Shown: positions 1-11,700 of the stretch, piece by piece
Numbering within the stretch: position 1 is the first letter of the stretch
Layout: the number at the start of each line of letters is the position of its first letter
Assembly: GCA_964036275.1 (NCBI GenBank)
Contig: OZ038436.1
Coordinates: 2,318,214-2,382,213 of the forward strand
DNA: 64,000 nucleotides
From: Litoditis marina
Lineage: Eukaryota > Nematoda > Chromadorea > Rhabditida > Rhabditidae
Reading direction: 5' to 3'
Translations under genes and position numbers: made by a program
The notes under the pieces: generated by a model
Seen by the model: only the letters and a program-made list of their open reading frames with translations
The model's database searches: none
Told to the model about the DNA's origin: nothing

Positions 1-276
1 TTTTTCATGAATTGCTGTTCTGTTTTCATTTCCTCTGTTGTACAAGAGCTATTTTACCCTGAGTTTCCACAAGTTTTGGACGATTGCTCATCCCAAACAT
101 AGTTGGCCAAGTGAATTTTTGATGCGTGTTCATTCAGTAATTTGCTGATGTAGTGATTTATTTGTTGGAAATTGACGAATCAGGTTGAAAACATTTCCTG
201 AATAACTAGCTGTAACATCATCTACATTTTTATTTGATTGAGAGTTTATGAATATCTTGAACACCATGGAATGTGA
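1..276. other. Non-coding stretch, nothing recognised
   Basis: AT-rich sequence before the polymerase remnant. An open frame on the minus strand lacks recognisable motifs and overlaps the start of the polymerase remnant, so I treat it as chance. Confidence 0.4.
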
Positions 277-297
277 GTGCCAATGGTGGTTTCCATC

Positions 298-342
298 CCG
301 TTTCTCAATCAGTTTCTCAATCAATTTCTCAATCAGTTCATC
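298..342. repeat. Short tandem repeat, TTTCTCAATCAG units
   Basis: Three to four copies of a 12-bp unit lie directly before the polymerase remnant. Translated, they give a repetitive FLNQ stretch that is not part of the polymerase family, so the start of the preserved polymerase frame is after this repeat. Confidence 0.7.
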
Positions 343-344
343 AA

Positions 345-1208
345 GGTCAAAATGGAGTCTAGTGGATGGCCGAGATCTGATATGACAGAAGAGGAAAAGG
401 ACCAACTAATCGAAGATTTGGACCGCAATGAGAAAATTCGAATGGAAAAGGAGAAAGTATGCAAAAATCTACCTCTAAGAACCATCAGGAAGCTCGCGAT
501 CAATTCTTCGTGGGGGAAGTTTGCTGAAAAGTCCGGTAAGATACAAACTACATTCCACAATCCGGACACCGATGACATGATTGGTCAAATCGTGAATGAT
601 GATACACTGAAACTGACAGGATCAAAAATAATAGGTGACATTCTCATGTTATCTTACAAGCAAATTGCAGAGTTCGTCACACCTCCCCCGCTCACCAACT
701 ATGCGATCGCAGCAATTACTACTTGTATGGGTCGACTGATGTTATCGGAGGCCCTTGATCGATTAAAGGAGAGAGCCATTCATTGTGACACGGATTCGGT
801 TGTCATGATCGTTGAACCAGGAAAAGACAATTTGAACGATTTGCGCGGAAGTTATCTCAATAGACGGCAAAGTGAGGTCCCAGAAAGTTACCGAATTGGA
901 TCATTGCAGTGGTCCAAAAGTGTACTCATACAAGCTTGAAAACATTGAAACCGGTGAGTTCAAAGAAGTCGTGAAGGCAAGAGGGATAACGATTGACTCG
1001 GAAACTACAAACTTGGTAAACTTCAATGCTATGCTTGAACAAGTTGAGAAACTCATCGAAGAAAGAGAAGTTTTGAAAAGCACAACTTGTCGTCCTCAGA
1101 TTGTGGAAACTTTGGGACACGTTTACACGCGGGATCAACACAAGAATCTTCGACCGGTCATGGACAAACTTCGTTATGGTATCGACTACTCCACATTACC
1201 TTTTGGAT
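345..1208 (+). pseudogene. Maverick/Polinton DNA polymerase B, C-terminal remnant
   Basis: This is the C-terminal third of a protein-primed family B DNA polymerase of the Maverick/Polinton type, which copies the element's own linear DNA. Two hallmarks are visible: the template-binding NSSWGKF motif (KxxxNSxYG-type) near 508 and the catalytic CDTDSV motif (YxDTDS-type) near 785. Between them is the expected palm region, followed by a GPK-Y-YKL segment near 912. The frame is broken around 880-890: motif C is read in one frame and the GPK segment in another. The exonuclease domain, the N-terminal half and the other Maverick genes (integrase, ATPase, protease, capsid) are not seen nearby, so this is a dead fragment. 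Family assignment is firm; the exact ends are not. Confidence 0.85.
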
Positions 1209-1435
1209 ATAAAGATATTTACCTAATAATTTTTTTTCAGAAAGTTTTTTGTTTCTTTGCTTATCAAATTCCTCATCAACAATACAGAGCGAAACACTTC
1301 ACAGCAGGTGGGCAACAATCTCAACATTCCTTCCAAACGACCTTGCTTATAGAATGCAGACGGCCAAGGTGAAACATCCTTGAGAAATAGCATAAATAGA
1401 GAGTCAGAGCGAGATGGAATATCATTTTAACGTCT

Positions 1436-1495
1436 TTTTGAATTTTTTATCAGCTTTGTTTATTTTTTATCAGCTTTGTTTATTTTTTATCAGCC
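1436..1495. repeat. Tandem repeat, about 22-bp unit, three copies
   Basis: The phrase TTTTTTATCAGC recurs three times with GTTTA-type linkers. Each copy ends in a TTATCAG that resembles a 3' splice site. Confidence 0.75.
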
Positions 1496-1708
1496 ACATC
1501 ACTAGTTTGTAGTTTGATCTCCGAAATAATTCAGAAACTCATTATTCACAACGATTCTCTAGCAATTGCTCCGAAAACCAAAAAAGTCGACTCCGACTGG
1601 CAAAAGGAGCAAGGAGAGTTATTGTTCATGGGGGATGGGATATTCCTGACCAAAGCCCCATATCCCACACGACCACATACAATAAAAACTGCCAGGATTA
1701 CGATGTAA
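1496..1708 (+). other. Possible exon, unknown product
   Basis: An open frame follows the last TTTATCAG and runs to a TAA at 1706. It has no ATG near its start, so it would have to be an internal or last exon, or a decayed element gene. I recognise no domain. The next gene starts about 260 bp downstream with its own ATG. The frame may be chance. Confidence 0.2.
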
Positions 1709-1967
1709 AGGACGTCTTGAGAGTGGTTGGTTCATTTCTCTCAGCTCTATTTCAATAATTTCGAAGCACTAAACAATACTTTAACTTATGTGTTCTACTC
1801 TACTAACCTCCACTAAGCTACACACCGATATAAAACATATAATTAAACTTATATTCCACTAAATGTATCACTGTGAGAGTGTATCATGATCAGGAAAATC
1901 TTTCTCATTCACTTTATTTTTTCACGCTACAATAGTATCAAGAGTTAAAACGTCACTATTTAGCAAT

Positions 1968-3632
<1,665 letters not shown>

Positions 3633-3880
3633 ATTTGTATCTTGAAAAACTGTATTATTTAGTGACAACATTATAAAACGAGTAGATAAAAAACGGAATG
3701 TGTACGTTTGAAAATGTGAAAAGTAAGCTGGAAAATGGCAAAAGTGTAGATTTTACGTTAATTGAACTCAATACATGAAAACATGGAAAATAAGCTTGAA
3801 AATTGAGCAAAGTTTAGATTTGACCAAAGTTAATTGAGTATTTCTTACGAAAATTATCGAAAAAGTGTAAACTGAATCCC

Positions 3881-4547
3881 TTAGTCCAGAGCGTCAAACT
3901 GATCCATGAGAAAAAGTCTTGCCCCGACTCGTGGTGGAATATTTTCCGTGTCGTCACGGTTTTCAAGACCACCATCAACCCATTGTTGGCCAGCATCGGC
4001 TAAATAGTTATTGTTTTACTGTGTAACCCGAGATTGTAATAACAATACTTCACACGATTCAGCGACATATTTCCAAAACTAACCTGTTAGATTCAGTTCC
4101 GCAGTGCAAAATGGGCATCTGCTAGCATAGTTTGATTGCAGTAGACAAGGAATACAGAATATGCAGAACACTGCTTTACACGTAGAGTTTACCGGACAAG
4201 ACCGGCGATACTCCTCAAAACGGTTTACCACACATGTCTGTAAATATTTAGAATAAGTGAATTATTTCTTAATAACTTCAGAATTTTGGGAGTGTTGTAC
4301 TTGCATTGCATTCTACGTCACCCCCTTCCGGAGCGGTCGATGGGATGTAGCGTCTAGCCCTCTTTGCCGGGGGAGTTTCTGGTGATAACATCCAATCCAT
4401 CCTTGAGAAGCCCGGGAATGAACCGTTTTGGTTTGCGGAAACAGGACTTTGAGGTTGCACACTGTCCGCGAAATACCGTGATGGTCCTGCTGGTGGTGGA
4501 GATCTTCTTGGTTCCATAATAGTTCTCATGAACTGTTCCATAGACAT
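3881..4547 (-). CDS. RING-like cysteine-rich protein, 3 exons
   Basis: Minus-strand exons 4547-4317, 4237-4084 and 3999-3881 join in phase to 167 residues. Residues 1-77 are low-complexity, with a proline-rich PRRSPPPAGP stretch and a basic PPAKRARR patch that looks like a nuclear localisation signal. Exon 2 is cysteine-rich: a CKAVFCIFC segment and a CPFC pair spaced like the second half of a RING finger. The usual zinc-binding histidine is replaced by alanine and the first cysteine pair is incomplete, so ubiquitin-ligase activity is doubtful. Exon 3 is acidic. The start chosen is the first ATG after a TTTTACAG acceptor at 4577. A possible upstream exon, 4815-4760, starts with ATG and has a good GTAAGT donor, but its phase does not fit that acceptor, so it was left out. 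The inverted copy at 7274 has a premature stop. Confidence 0.55.
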
Positions 4548-4836
4548 ACGCCCCAGACTCGACGGGCTAGGTAATGGCGACTGTAAAATGATCAATTGTA
4601 TTTTGATCCATCTACGCTCTTTTCTATTGATGATAGATGAAAGTGTGGGATTCACAGATTTTCATGTTTATTCTCCAAAGTTTAATGATAAAGATGATAC
4701 TCAAATTGAATGGGCGGAGTTAATGGCGCGGCTGGGAGATAGGAGAGAGTTATACTTACCAGGTGTCGTAGCTCTGCGAAAGTGCATAGTCTCCTTGTTG
4801 AATGTTATCCGACATTCTGCAACCGTTTTCAATTAA
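4528..4836 (+). other. 102-codon open frame antisense to the RING-like gene
   Basis: This frame is antisense to exon 1, the preceding intron and the possible upstream exon of the RING-like gene. It is open in both palindrome arms, but only because the arms are nearly identical. I see no domain and favour chance. Confidence 0.1.
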
Positions 4837-5022
4837 GCATGAAATGATAATAATTGTTAATATTGAAGATCGAAATGTATGCTGTGCAACCGTATCGCGA
4901 TGGTTGACCTAGTTGGAATGCTCACTGTCTCAGCTTATCATCAATCAAGCCCAGGAGGTGGGATATGTATTGTACATGTGCAACAGACAAAAAAAAGGCA
5001 GCTGTAAAATGATAATTTTTAT

Positions 5023-5337
5023 TCAATAATAATAACAATAAGTGATATATTTTTCTTCATAGGCTTCCTCGTGAGATTCCGGAATGTGATACATCCAGTC
5101 ACGTTTCACACGGTTTCCCTCCTTCCCACCTTCGATTGGAGTAGATCTCTTTGCACGTTTTTCCCCAACAGCGTTCTGTTTTATAGTTTCACTTCTGACA
5201 ACACATGACTTTTCCACAACCTCATTTTTCACTTCCTTATTTTCTTCCTCGGACTTGAGAGGGGTATCATGGTTGTGTAGAGGAAATTCGGTTTCAACGA
5301 TAATTTTTCGGATATTCTTATTACCCGGGCGGTCTCC
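5023..5337 (-). pseudogene. C2H2 gene, truncated left copy
   Basis: This is the C-terminal part of the protein encoded at 6245-6798: a lysine/glutamate-rich tail with basic KRAKRS and VKRDW patches, ending in a run of tyrosines. The N-terminal part with the zinc finger is missing because the palindrome arm ends at 5337 and reverse-transcriptase sequence of a Ty3/Gypsy element begins. Confidence 0.7.
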
Positions 5338-5640
5338 AGTTAAAATTGGCGCGGTTACCAGCGCTCTTTTCAATGCTCGAAACCCTTCATCGCACTTTGG
5401 TGTCTAGACAAAAGGTACATCCTTTTTGGTCAACTCGATTATTGGGGCCGCCAGCTGTGCGTATCCTAGCACAAATCGTCGAAAGAAAGAAGTAACTCCT
5501 AGGAATGCACGCACATCCGTTAGATTTTTCGGAATCGGATACATGTCAATTGCCTTTGTTTTTTTTTCTGGATTAGGTTGTATACCCTTTTCACTGAGTA
5601 CAAACCTCAAAAATTTACCTGAATTTCTTCCAAATTGAAT
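5338..5640 (-). pseudogene. Ty3/Gypsy pol fragment: end of RT and RNase H tether
   Basis: Minus-strand translation gives the typical end of a Ty3/Gypsy reverse transcriptase: a GI-PNPEK segment, then VRAFLG--SFFRRFV and APIIELTKKD, followed by a tether segment ending APIL. An in-frame TAG lies at 5404-5406 where the family has tryptophan. The rest of the RT is absent. The fragment meets the palindrome arm at its C-terminal side and a retroelement tail at the other. The matching RNase H piece lies 4.3 kb away at 9641-9905. Confidence 0.85.
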
Positions 5641-6240
5641 AGATTAGAATAGAATAGAATGTTTATTCGCGATTAAACACGTGTCTTTCCACATTGGTAT
5701 ATGTGGCACTACAAACTATGATTGTAGATTTGGGAGTAAGAATAAAATGTAGAGTATTGTTTACTCTGTTACGCGCTGATTGTATAATACGCATTGTTGC
5801 AGTTGCAGTACTGCACAATTGAAACGATGATTGTACCAGGAAGTTTGTAGGACAGTATTGATGGCCAAATATGAACATTTGTTTTTGAAGAGATCATTCA
5901 GATTAGCACATTTTCTTAGGTGAAGACTGTATGAATGTTGGTTGTGTCATGCGTCAGATTGAAGAGATAAGTGGTCACAAAGTTTTAGTAATAAGGAGGT
6001 GATTCATTGGTGTTGTTTTTGAGGGTGTGAAGGTCAGTCATGTATCTCGGCAATAAAGTACTTCGATCATTTAATCGATCATTCGAAGTACTTCGATCAT
6101 GCATCCAACAATGCGCTCCCATGTCGATCTTCGGTAGGTAAGCAACGTTGTCCACTTCCCCTCAACACTTCGTGAATCAGAGATACAGCGGACAGCAACT
6201 CCTCTAACACATTATAGACACGAATGTCGTCCAATTTTAC
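5641..6240. other. Palindrome centre with LINE-type tail
   Basis: At 5644-5672, reading the minus strand, an AATAAA polyadenylation signal is followed by (ATTCT)n, as at the 3' end of a non-LTR retrotransposon. Related tails occur at 23265-23312 and 25830-25866. Near 6056-6100 the phrase AAGTACTTCGATCAT is repeated around an ATCGAT palindrome. A short ATG-led stretch before a GTAGGT donor at 6134 could be a first exon of the C2H2 gene. I see no other coding sequence. Confidence 0.45.
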
Positions 6241-6244
6241 CTAA

Positions 6245-6798
6245 TACGACAAAAATGACATTTGTGACCTCTCTCTAAAAATTATTCCACCCTTTCCAAG
6301 TCTTACTGTACTTTGTGTGACAAGTTCTTTGCTTCTACACAGCGAAAATATTCGCATGATCGTGCGGTCCATCTTTACGTGGATAGTCCCACTCTGCATC
6401 TTACTCGCGAAGAGACTTATGAACGATTCAAAAATCATCCCGGATTTCTAGCGAGAATCAAAAATGAATGTCCCATCAAAGCCGGAGACCGCCCGGGTAA
6501 TAAGAATATCCGAAAAATTATCGTTGAAACCGAATTTCCTCTACACAACCATGATACCCCTCTCAAGTCCGAGGAAGAAAATAAGGAAGTGAAAAATGAG
6601 GTTGTGGAAAAGTCATGTGTTGTCAGAAGTGAGACTATAAAACAGAACGCTGTTGGGGAAAAACGTGCAAAGAGATCTACTCCAATCGAAGGTGGGAAGG
6701 AGGGAAACCGTGTGAAACGTGACTGGATGTATCACATTCCGGAATCTCACGAGGAAGCCTATGAAGCAAAATATATCACTTATTGTTATTATTATTGA
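6245..6798 (+). CDS. C2H2 zinc-finger protein, more complete copy
   Basis: The frame is open from 6245 to a TGA at 6796-6798. A single C2H2 finger starts at 6307 with spacing C-x2-C-x12-H-x4-H and the usual aromatic after the second cysteine. It is followed by about 60 residues of mixed sequence and a long lysine/glutamate-rich tail with basic patches. No ATG lies in frame near the start, so an upstream exon is needed; the short ATG-led stretch at about 6096-6133 is one candidate. The downstream two-thirds is shared with the truncated left copy. Likely nuclear and nucleic-acid binding, by family. It may be host DNA or element cargo. Confidence 0.45.
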
Positions 6799-7273
6799 AT
6801 AAAAATTATCATTTTACAGCTGCCTTTTTTTTGTCTGTTGCACATGTACAATACATATCCCACCTCCTGGGCTTGATTGATGATAAGCTGAGACAGTGAG
6901 CATTCCAACTAGGTCAACCATCGCGATACGGTTGCACAGCATACATTTCGATCTTCAATATTAACAATTGTTATCATTTCATGCTTAATTGAAAACGGTT
7001 GCAGAATGTCGGATAACATTCAACAAGGAGACTATGCACTTTCGCAGAGCTACGACACCTGGTAAGTATAACTCTCTCCTATCTCCCAGCCGCGCCATTA
7101 ACTCCGCCCATTCAATTTGAGTATCATCTTTATCATTAAACTTTGGAGAATAAACATGAAAATCTGTGAATCCCACACTTTCATCTATCATCAATAGTAA
7201 AGAGCGTAGATGGATCAAAATACAATTGATCATTTTACAGTCGCCATTACCTAGCCCGTCGAGTCTGGGGCGT

Positions 7274-7940
7274 ATGTCTATGGAACAGTTCATGAGAACT
7301 ATTATGGAACCAAGAAGATCTCCACCACCAGCAGGACCATCACGGTATTTCGCGGACAGTGTGTAACCTCAAAGTCCTGTTTCCGCAAACCAAAACGGTT
7401 CATTCCCGGGCTTCTCAAGGATGGATTGGATGTTATCACCAGAAACTCCCCCGGCAAAGAGGGCTAGACGCTACATCCCATCGACCGCTCCGGAAGGGGG
7501 TGACGTAGAATGCAATGCAAGTACAACACTCCCAAAATTCTGAAGTTATCAAGAAATAATTCACTTATTCTAAATATTCACAGACATGTCTGGTAAACCG
7601 GTTTGAGGAGCATCGTCGGCCTTGTCCGGTAAACTCTACGTGTAAAGCAGTGTTCTGCATATTCTGTATTCCTTGTCTACTGCAATCAAACTATGCTAGC
7701 AGATGCCCATTTTGCACTGCGGAACTGAAGCGAACAGGTTAGTTTTGAAAATATGTCGCTGAATCGTGTGAAGTATTGTAATTACAATCTCGGGTTACAC
7801 AGTAAAACAATAACTATTTAGCCGATGCTGGCCAACAATGGGTTGATGGTGGTCTTGAGAACCGTGACGACACGGAAAATATTCCACCACGAGTCGCGGC
7901 AAGACGTTTTCTCATGGATCAGTTTGACGCTCTGGACTAA
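7274..7940 (+). pseudogene. RING-like gene, inactivated inverted copy
   Basis: This copy has the same three-exon layout as the gene at 3881-4547 (exons 7274-7505, 7584-7738 and 7822-7940, approximately). A TAA at about 7364 replaces the glutamine codon that follows ADSV, about 30 codons into the frame. The cysteine-rich exon is intact. The copy is therefore probably non-functional unless a downstream start is used. Confidence 0.7.
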
Positions 7941-8188
7941 GGGATTCAGTTTACACTTTTTCGATAATTTTCGTAAGAAATACTCAATTAACTTTGGTCA
8001 AATCTAAACTTTGCTCAATTTTCAAGCTTATTTTCCATGTTTTCATGTATTGAGTTCAATTAACGTAAAATCTACACTTTTGCCATTTTCCAGCTTACTT
8101 TTCACATTTTCAAACGTACACATTCCGTTTTTTATCTACTCGTTTTATAATGTTGTCGCTAAATAATACAGTTTTTCAAGATACAAAT

Positions 8189-9111
8189 TCATTCAGAGAA
8201 AGAAGATATGAATGATAGAGAGAGATAGAGAGCGAGAAAGAGAGAATATAGAAGTATGAGATGGTCTCCGAGTTGCATGACATGGGGGTCGGCGACGGCT
8301 GGCTCACGGACAACGGGGGTAGGCGACGGAAGGCGGTGGGTGACGGCTGGCTCACGGACAACTGGAGCAGGCGACGGGTGGCGGTGGGTGACGGCTGGCT
8401 CACAGACAACTGGAGCAGGCGACGGATGGCGGTGGGTGACGGTTGGTTGGAGGGGGACGGCAGGCTTGGGAGAAACCTTGAAAGAAAATAATTAATTTTA
8501 CCAAACTGTAATTTTTAAAACCGGTGACAATATGTGATAGGCACAGATTATGGTTGCGTAGATAGAAACAATGCATACCATAGTCTTCTTGGTGACATCA
8601 GAATCCAGTGAATCGTAAGAAGCAGCTCGCTTCTTTGCGACCTGAGTCGTCTTGGCGATGGGCGACGGTTGGCGGCTGGCGATGGGCGACGGTTGGCGGC
8701 TCGCGACGGGCGACGGTTGGCGGCTGGCGACGGGTAGAGCTGGGCGGGAGAGCGGGGGGGTGAGTGATGCGCTCCCGAGGGAGAGAGAACACACTCGTGG
8801 CTGGGACCACTCGCTGGAGCACACGTCTATACTCTGGGCTCAGCTCGATGGTGAGGATCGAGTCTATAAAACATATGTGTTAAACCCGAATTGCTTGAGA
8901 GTTTTTCGAAATTAGTTTCCCCATCACAAAAAAACATTGTGAAAACGGCTTAAATTGTAATTACTCCGAAAGATATATTTTACTTTTTTGAGAACTTATA
9001 CTTTTACCTATTTTTGATCGATCCTTCATCAATATCGACAGGATCAACCGCGCAAATCCGCCTCTAGCTCGGGAGCATACAACAATGACTCCGTCGATGT
9101 CATCTACAACA
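8189..9111 (-). pseudogene. Proline-rich repeat gene, inactivated inverted copy
   Basis: Exons corresponding to 3-5 of the gene at 1968-3632 are present on the minus strand; exons 1-2 lie outside the arm and are missing. The exon 4 equivalent has an altered C-run before the QPSP repeats that shifts the frame, and one extra 27-bp repeat. Without the first exons and with a frameshift it cannot make the full protein. Confidence 0.75.
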
Positions 9112-9153
9112 TAAAACCTTTTAGAGAGAGAAAAGATATGAAAAGATAGAGAA

Positions 9154-9191
<38 letters not shown>

Positions 9192-9196
<5 letters not shown>

Positions 9197-9565
9197 TTAA
9201 TGAGAACATACACTATGTCAAGGCTTATGTTAAATTACTATTCATATCTAAAACGCTTAACTAACAATAGATAAGAGTAAATACTATTAGTTGATAAAGT
9301 TAGCTATATTTTAAAATAAGTGCAGTACGTTTCGGCTCTGATTCGCTACGAAACTACACTGGCTAGCGGTCGAGCCTCATCAGGTGAACCCGCTAGCCAT
9401 AAATTTGGATTATATAATAAATTAATTATTTCTACATATTGCAAAAGAAAGGAGAGTTATACTAACTAAATTTAGCAAATCTTATTCTATCTTACTGTTA
9501 TTAAATTCTAATCTAATATCTAACAGTTGCTACTCATTAAAAAATAAGGAGAAAAACTGTTGTCG

Positions 9566-9569
<4 letters not shown>
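9192..9569. mobile_element. Insertion in right palindrome arm
   Basis: This segment has no counterpart in the left arm, where the TA tract passes directly into the GA/CT tract, so it was inserted after the arms formed or lost from the left. It contains a 9-bp inverted repeat (GGCTAGCGG at 9361, CCGCTAGCC at 9390) and a hammerhead-like core on the minus strand. A Penelope-like element terminal repeat would fit, but no protein is present. Confidence 0.4.
9329..9383 (-). ncRNA. Hammerhead-ribozyme-like core
   Basis: On the minus strand CTGATGAG (9383-9376) and CGAAAC (about 9334-9329) are joined by a stem II of GGCTC pairing with GAGCC, with an inner CGCTA/TAGCG stem. This is the canonical catalytic core and stem II of a hammerhead. 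I could not find convincing stems I and III or the cleavage triplet in their expected places, so it is degenerate or coincidental. Confidence 0.3.

Positions 9570-9615
<46 letters not shown>
9570..9615. repeat. (GA)n microsatellite
   Basis: Continuous GA dinucleotides, the counterpart of the CT tract at the start of the left palindrome arm. Confidence 0.95.
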
Positions 9616-9616
<1 letters not shown>

Positions 9617-9640
9617 AAGAGAAGGAGAAAAAGCGAATTC

Positions 9641-9905
9641 CTTTCTGTGCATTAGGGACTTGAGAGGCGAATGATCAGTGATCATGGTACACTTAGCTCC
9701 ATCAATGTATGGTCGAAACTTTTTCACTGCAAAAACTACTGCTAATGCTTCCAACTCAATAGCGGGATATCTTGATTCATGTTAATTCAGCGTTCTACTT
9801 GCGTAAGCTATGACGCGCAGATTTTTGTCTTTTCCTTGCTTCAGTACTCCTGCAACCCCTAGACCTGACGCATCTGTTTCAATTGCTGAAGGTTTTCCCA
9901 TTTGG
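9641..9905 (-). pseudogene. Ty3/Gypsy RNase H fragment
   Basis: Minus-strand translation gives the first half of a Ty3/Gypsy RNase H: ETDASG (first catalytic aspartate), IELEALAVVFA (glutamate) and MITDHSPL (aspartate). A TAA interrupts the frame near 9782. The fragment starts almost exactly where the RT/tether piece at 5338 stops, so both probably come from one element. Its C-terminal edge is the palindrome boundary; its N-terminal edge abuts the integrase fragment head to head. Confidence 0.85.
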
Positions 9906-11023
9906 AAATGCTATACAAAATTCCAGAAAGGGGTACCAACAAAAATCAGGTTGTTCTTCCAGACTCGTCTAAATTGAAATTCGATATCATTCAAATGATA
10001 CATGAATCCAAGTTTGGATCCGCACACCTAGGAATCAATAAAACAAGGTCAATTTTAGCAAATTTGGTGACATGGGGAAATATGAAAGAGGATGTTCGAG
10101 TGGTAATCAATAACTGCAAATCCTGTCAATTGGTAAAAAAAACCCAGGCTCTTACACAAATTGTGAACCACTCCAACATTTTGAGGTACCAGTTAGACCT
10201 ATGCAGAGAGTACATATGAACTATATAGGGCCATTACCAATGTCATTAAAGGGAATTAAATACATCCTAGTAATGGTAGACGCATTTACGAAATTTGCAA
10301 TGGCAGAGCCCACCCCAGACCAGAAAGCGATAGGAACTATGAGTATCATTGCGGATCGGTTAATTGGACGGTTCGGATCGCCAGAAAATATCGTTACGGA
10401 TATGGGACCGTGTTTCACCAGTGATACTTTCAAAAAGGCTATACAATTGTTGGGTATTAGACAAGATATGAGCACCCCGTACCATCACCAGGCGAGTGGA
10501 CTGGTAGAACGGTTTAACAGGACATTAGAACAGCTCATAGCAAATGACGCAAAAGAAGGACGCGATAATTGGGATGAGAACATTCAATTGCTGACGCACG
10601 CATGCGGCAACCAAAAATTCGCCATTCTTTCTTATGCATGAAAGAGAACCAGACTCACCATTCTCGCTAGCACTGGACATCCCGATTCGACGATTCTTTG
10701 ACGAGGGAGACTATGTAGAACAACTTAAAATTTGTCTACATCTTGCATGGGATTATACCAGGGAAAACATAGGAAAAGCACAGGTGACACAAAAAAGGCA
10801 CTACGATACGCGAAATCGGACCAAATTTACACAGTTCAGGGGGGGGGGGGGGGGGGAGAAGGTGGTAGTCAGACTGAATCGCCTCAACAAAATTTCTCCT
10901 CTGTACAGCAAACCGCACATTGTCATGGCCACAGACTATCCCAATTTGACTGTGAAAGACGCAAAAGGCAAAGTGAAAACGATGCACTCAAATCAGATAC
11001 GCAAATTCTCTAAGCTCATGTAA
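9902..11023 (+). pseudogene. Ty3/Gypsy integrase, broken
   Basis: The order is as in a Ty3/Gypsy integrase: an HHCC zinc-binding domain (H-x7-H near 9990 and CKSC near 10119), the catalytic core, then a C-terminal segment ending near 11023. In the core the second aspartate (IVTDMG) and the glutamate (GLVERFN) are present, but the first aspartate is asparagine (VHMNYIG), which should abolish catalysis. Frames change near 10180 and 10620, and an 18-G run sits in the C-terminal segment. It is an inactive remnant, in the opposite direction to the RNase H next to it. Confidence 0.9.
10839..10856. repeat. G18 homopolymer
   Basis: Eighteen consecutive G residues within the integrase remnant. It may form a G-quadruplex and is also a likely site of length error. 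Confidence 0.9.
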
Positions 11024-11495
11024 GTCAAATTGGGAAAGCTAGAAAAAGTAGTTTAGCAATAAATTAAACAATGTAGTTAGTGAAACGAAATAGTCAAGCA
11101 ACTTTTGTAAAAAAAATTTAAACTAAAGGTACAAAATACACAGGAAAGAAGGGAAATTTGGTAAACAGTTCAGAATAAGACGGGGAGCAAGGTAAACGTG
11201 GAAAACAACCATAGGGAGAGAGAAAGACACGCCAAACGGGTCAGGCTATCAAGGGAGCACGTCTTTGCACGGGGAAGCGGTCACCATACAGCAAACGACA
11301 GAAACTGGTACGGCTACGCATGTATCGCCACCGCTCATAAGCAGTGGTGGTCACAGGCAAACGAACCAGGGGTTTGACCTGAAATAAGTAAGGTACAGAA
11401 AAGCAACAACGAGATGGATAGTAAGGCCACCTGGTCGGAAAACAACTCAGAAATCTGACAAATACCCAGAAGAAGGCTTCGGAGACCTCAGCTTA
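11024..11495. other. Non-coding tail of the Ty3/Gypsy remnant
   Basis: Sequence between the integrase stop and the polypurine tract. No open frame of note and no env-like gene. Confidence 0.5.
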
Positions 11496-11700
11496 GTGAG
11501 GAGGGGATGTTAGATTCCTGAGATGCAGAAACCTCAAACAACGGAAAGAAATGAAATCTTGGCCATTCAGAAAAAGCCACATCATGGGCCAGCCGAGCGA
11601 CCCACGCAAGAACACCTGCCAGCCGCTACTTGGACTTTCACAAGTACTCGCCCAGTGTGAACGTTTGCTTGATACATGTGTTCTTTTCCCTAATTACAAT
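11496..11700 (+). mobile_element. Polypurine tract and probable 3' LTR start
   Basis: GTGAGGAGGGGA (11496-11507) is followed directly by TGTTAG at 11508, the usual junction between polypurine tract and LTR. The position, about 0.5 kb after the integrase stop, fits. No matching 5' LTR is visible in the window and the right end of the LTR is unclear. Confidence 0.5.

Larger units (their letters stand above)
6484..9640. repeat. Right arm of the large palindrome
   Basis: This is the reverse complement of 2568-5337, interrupted by an insertion at about 9192-9569. It ends where RNase H sequence of a Ty3/Gypsy element begins. Differences from the left arm include a premature stop in the RING-like copy, an extra short repeat and frameshift in the proline-rich copy, and a shorter TA tract. 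Confidence 0.9.

Noticed and set aside
8256..8915. Overlapping open frames rich in G, W and R on the plus strand of the right palindrome arm
   Set aside because: They are antisense readings of the minisatellite exons of the proline-rich gene copy.
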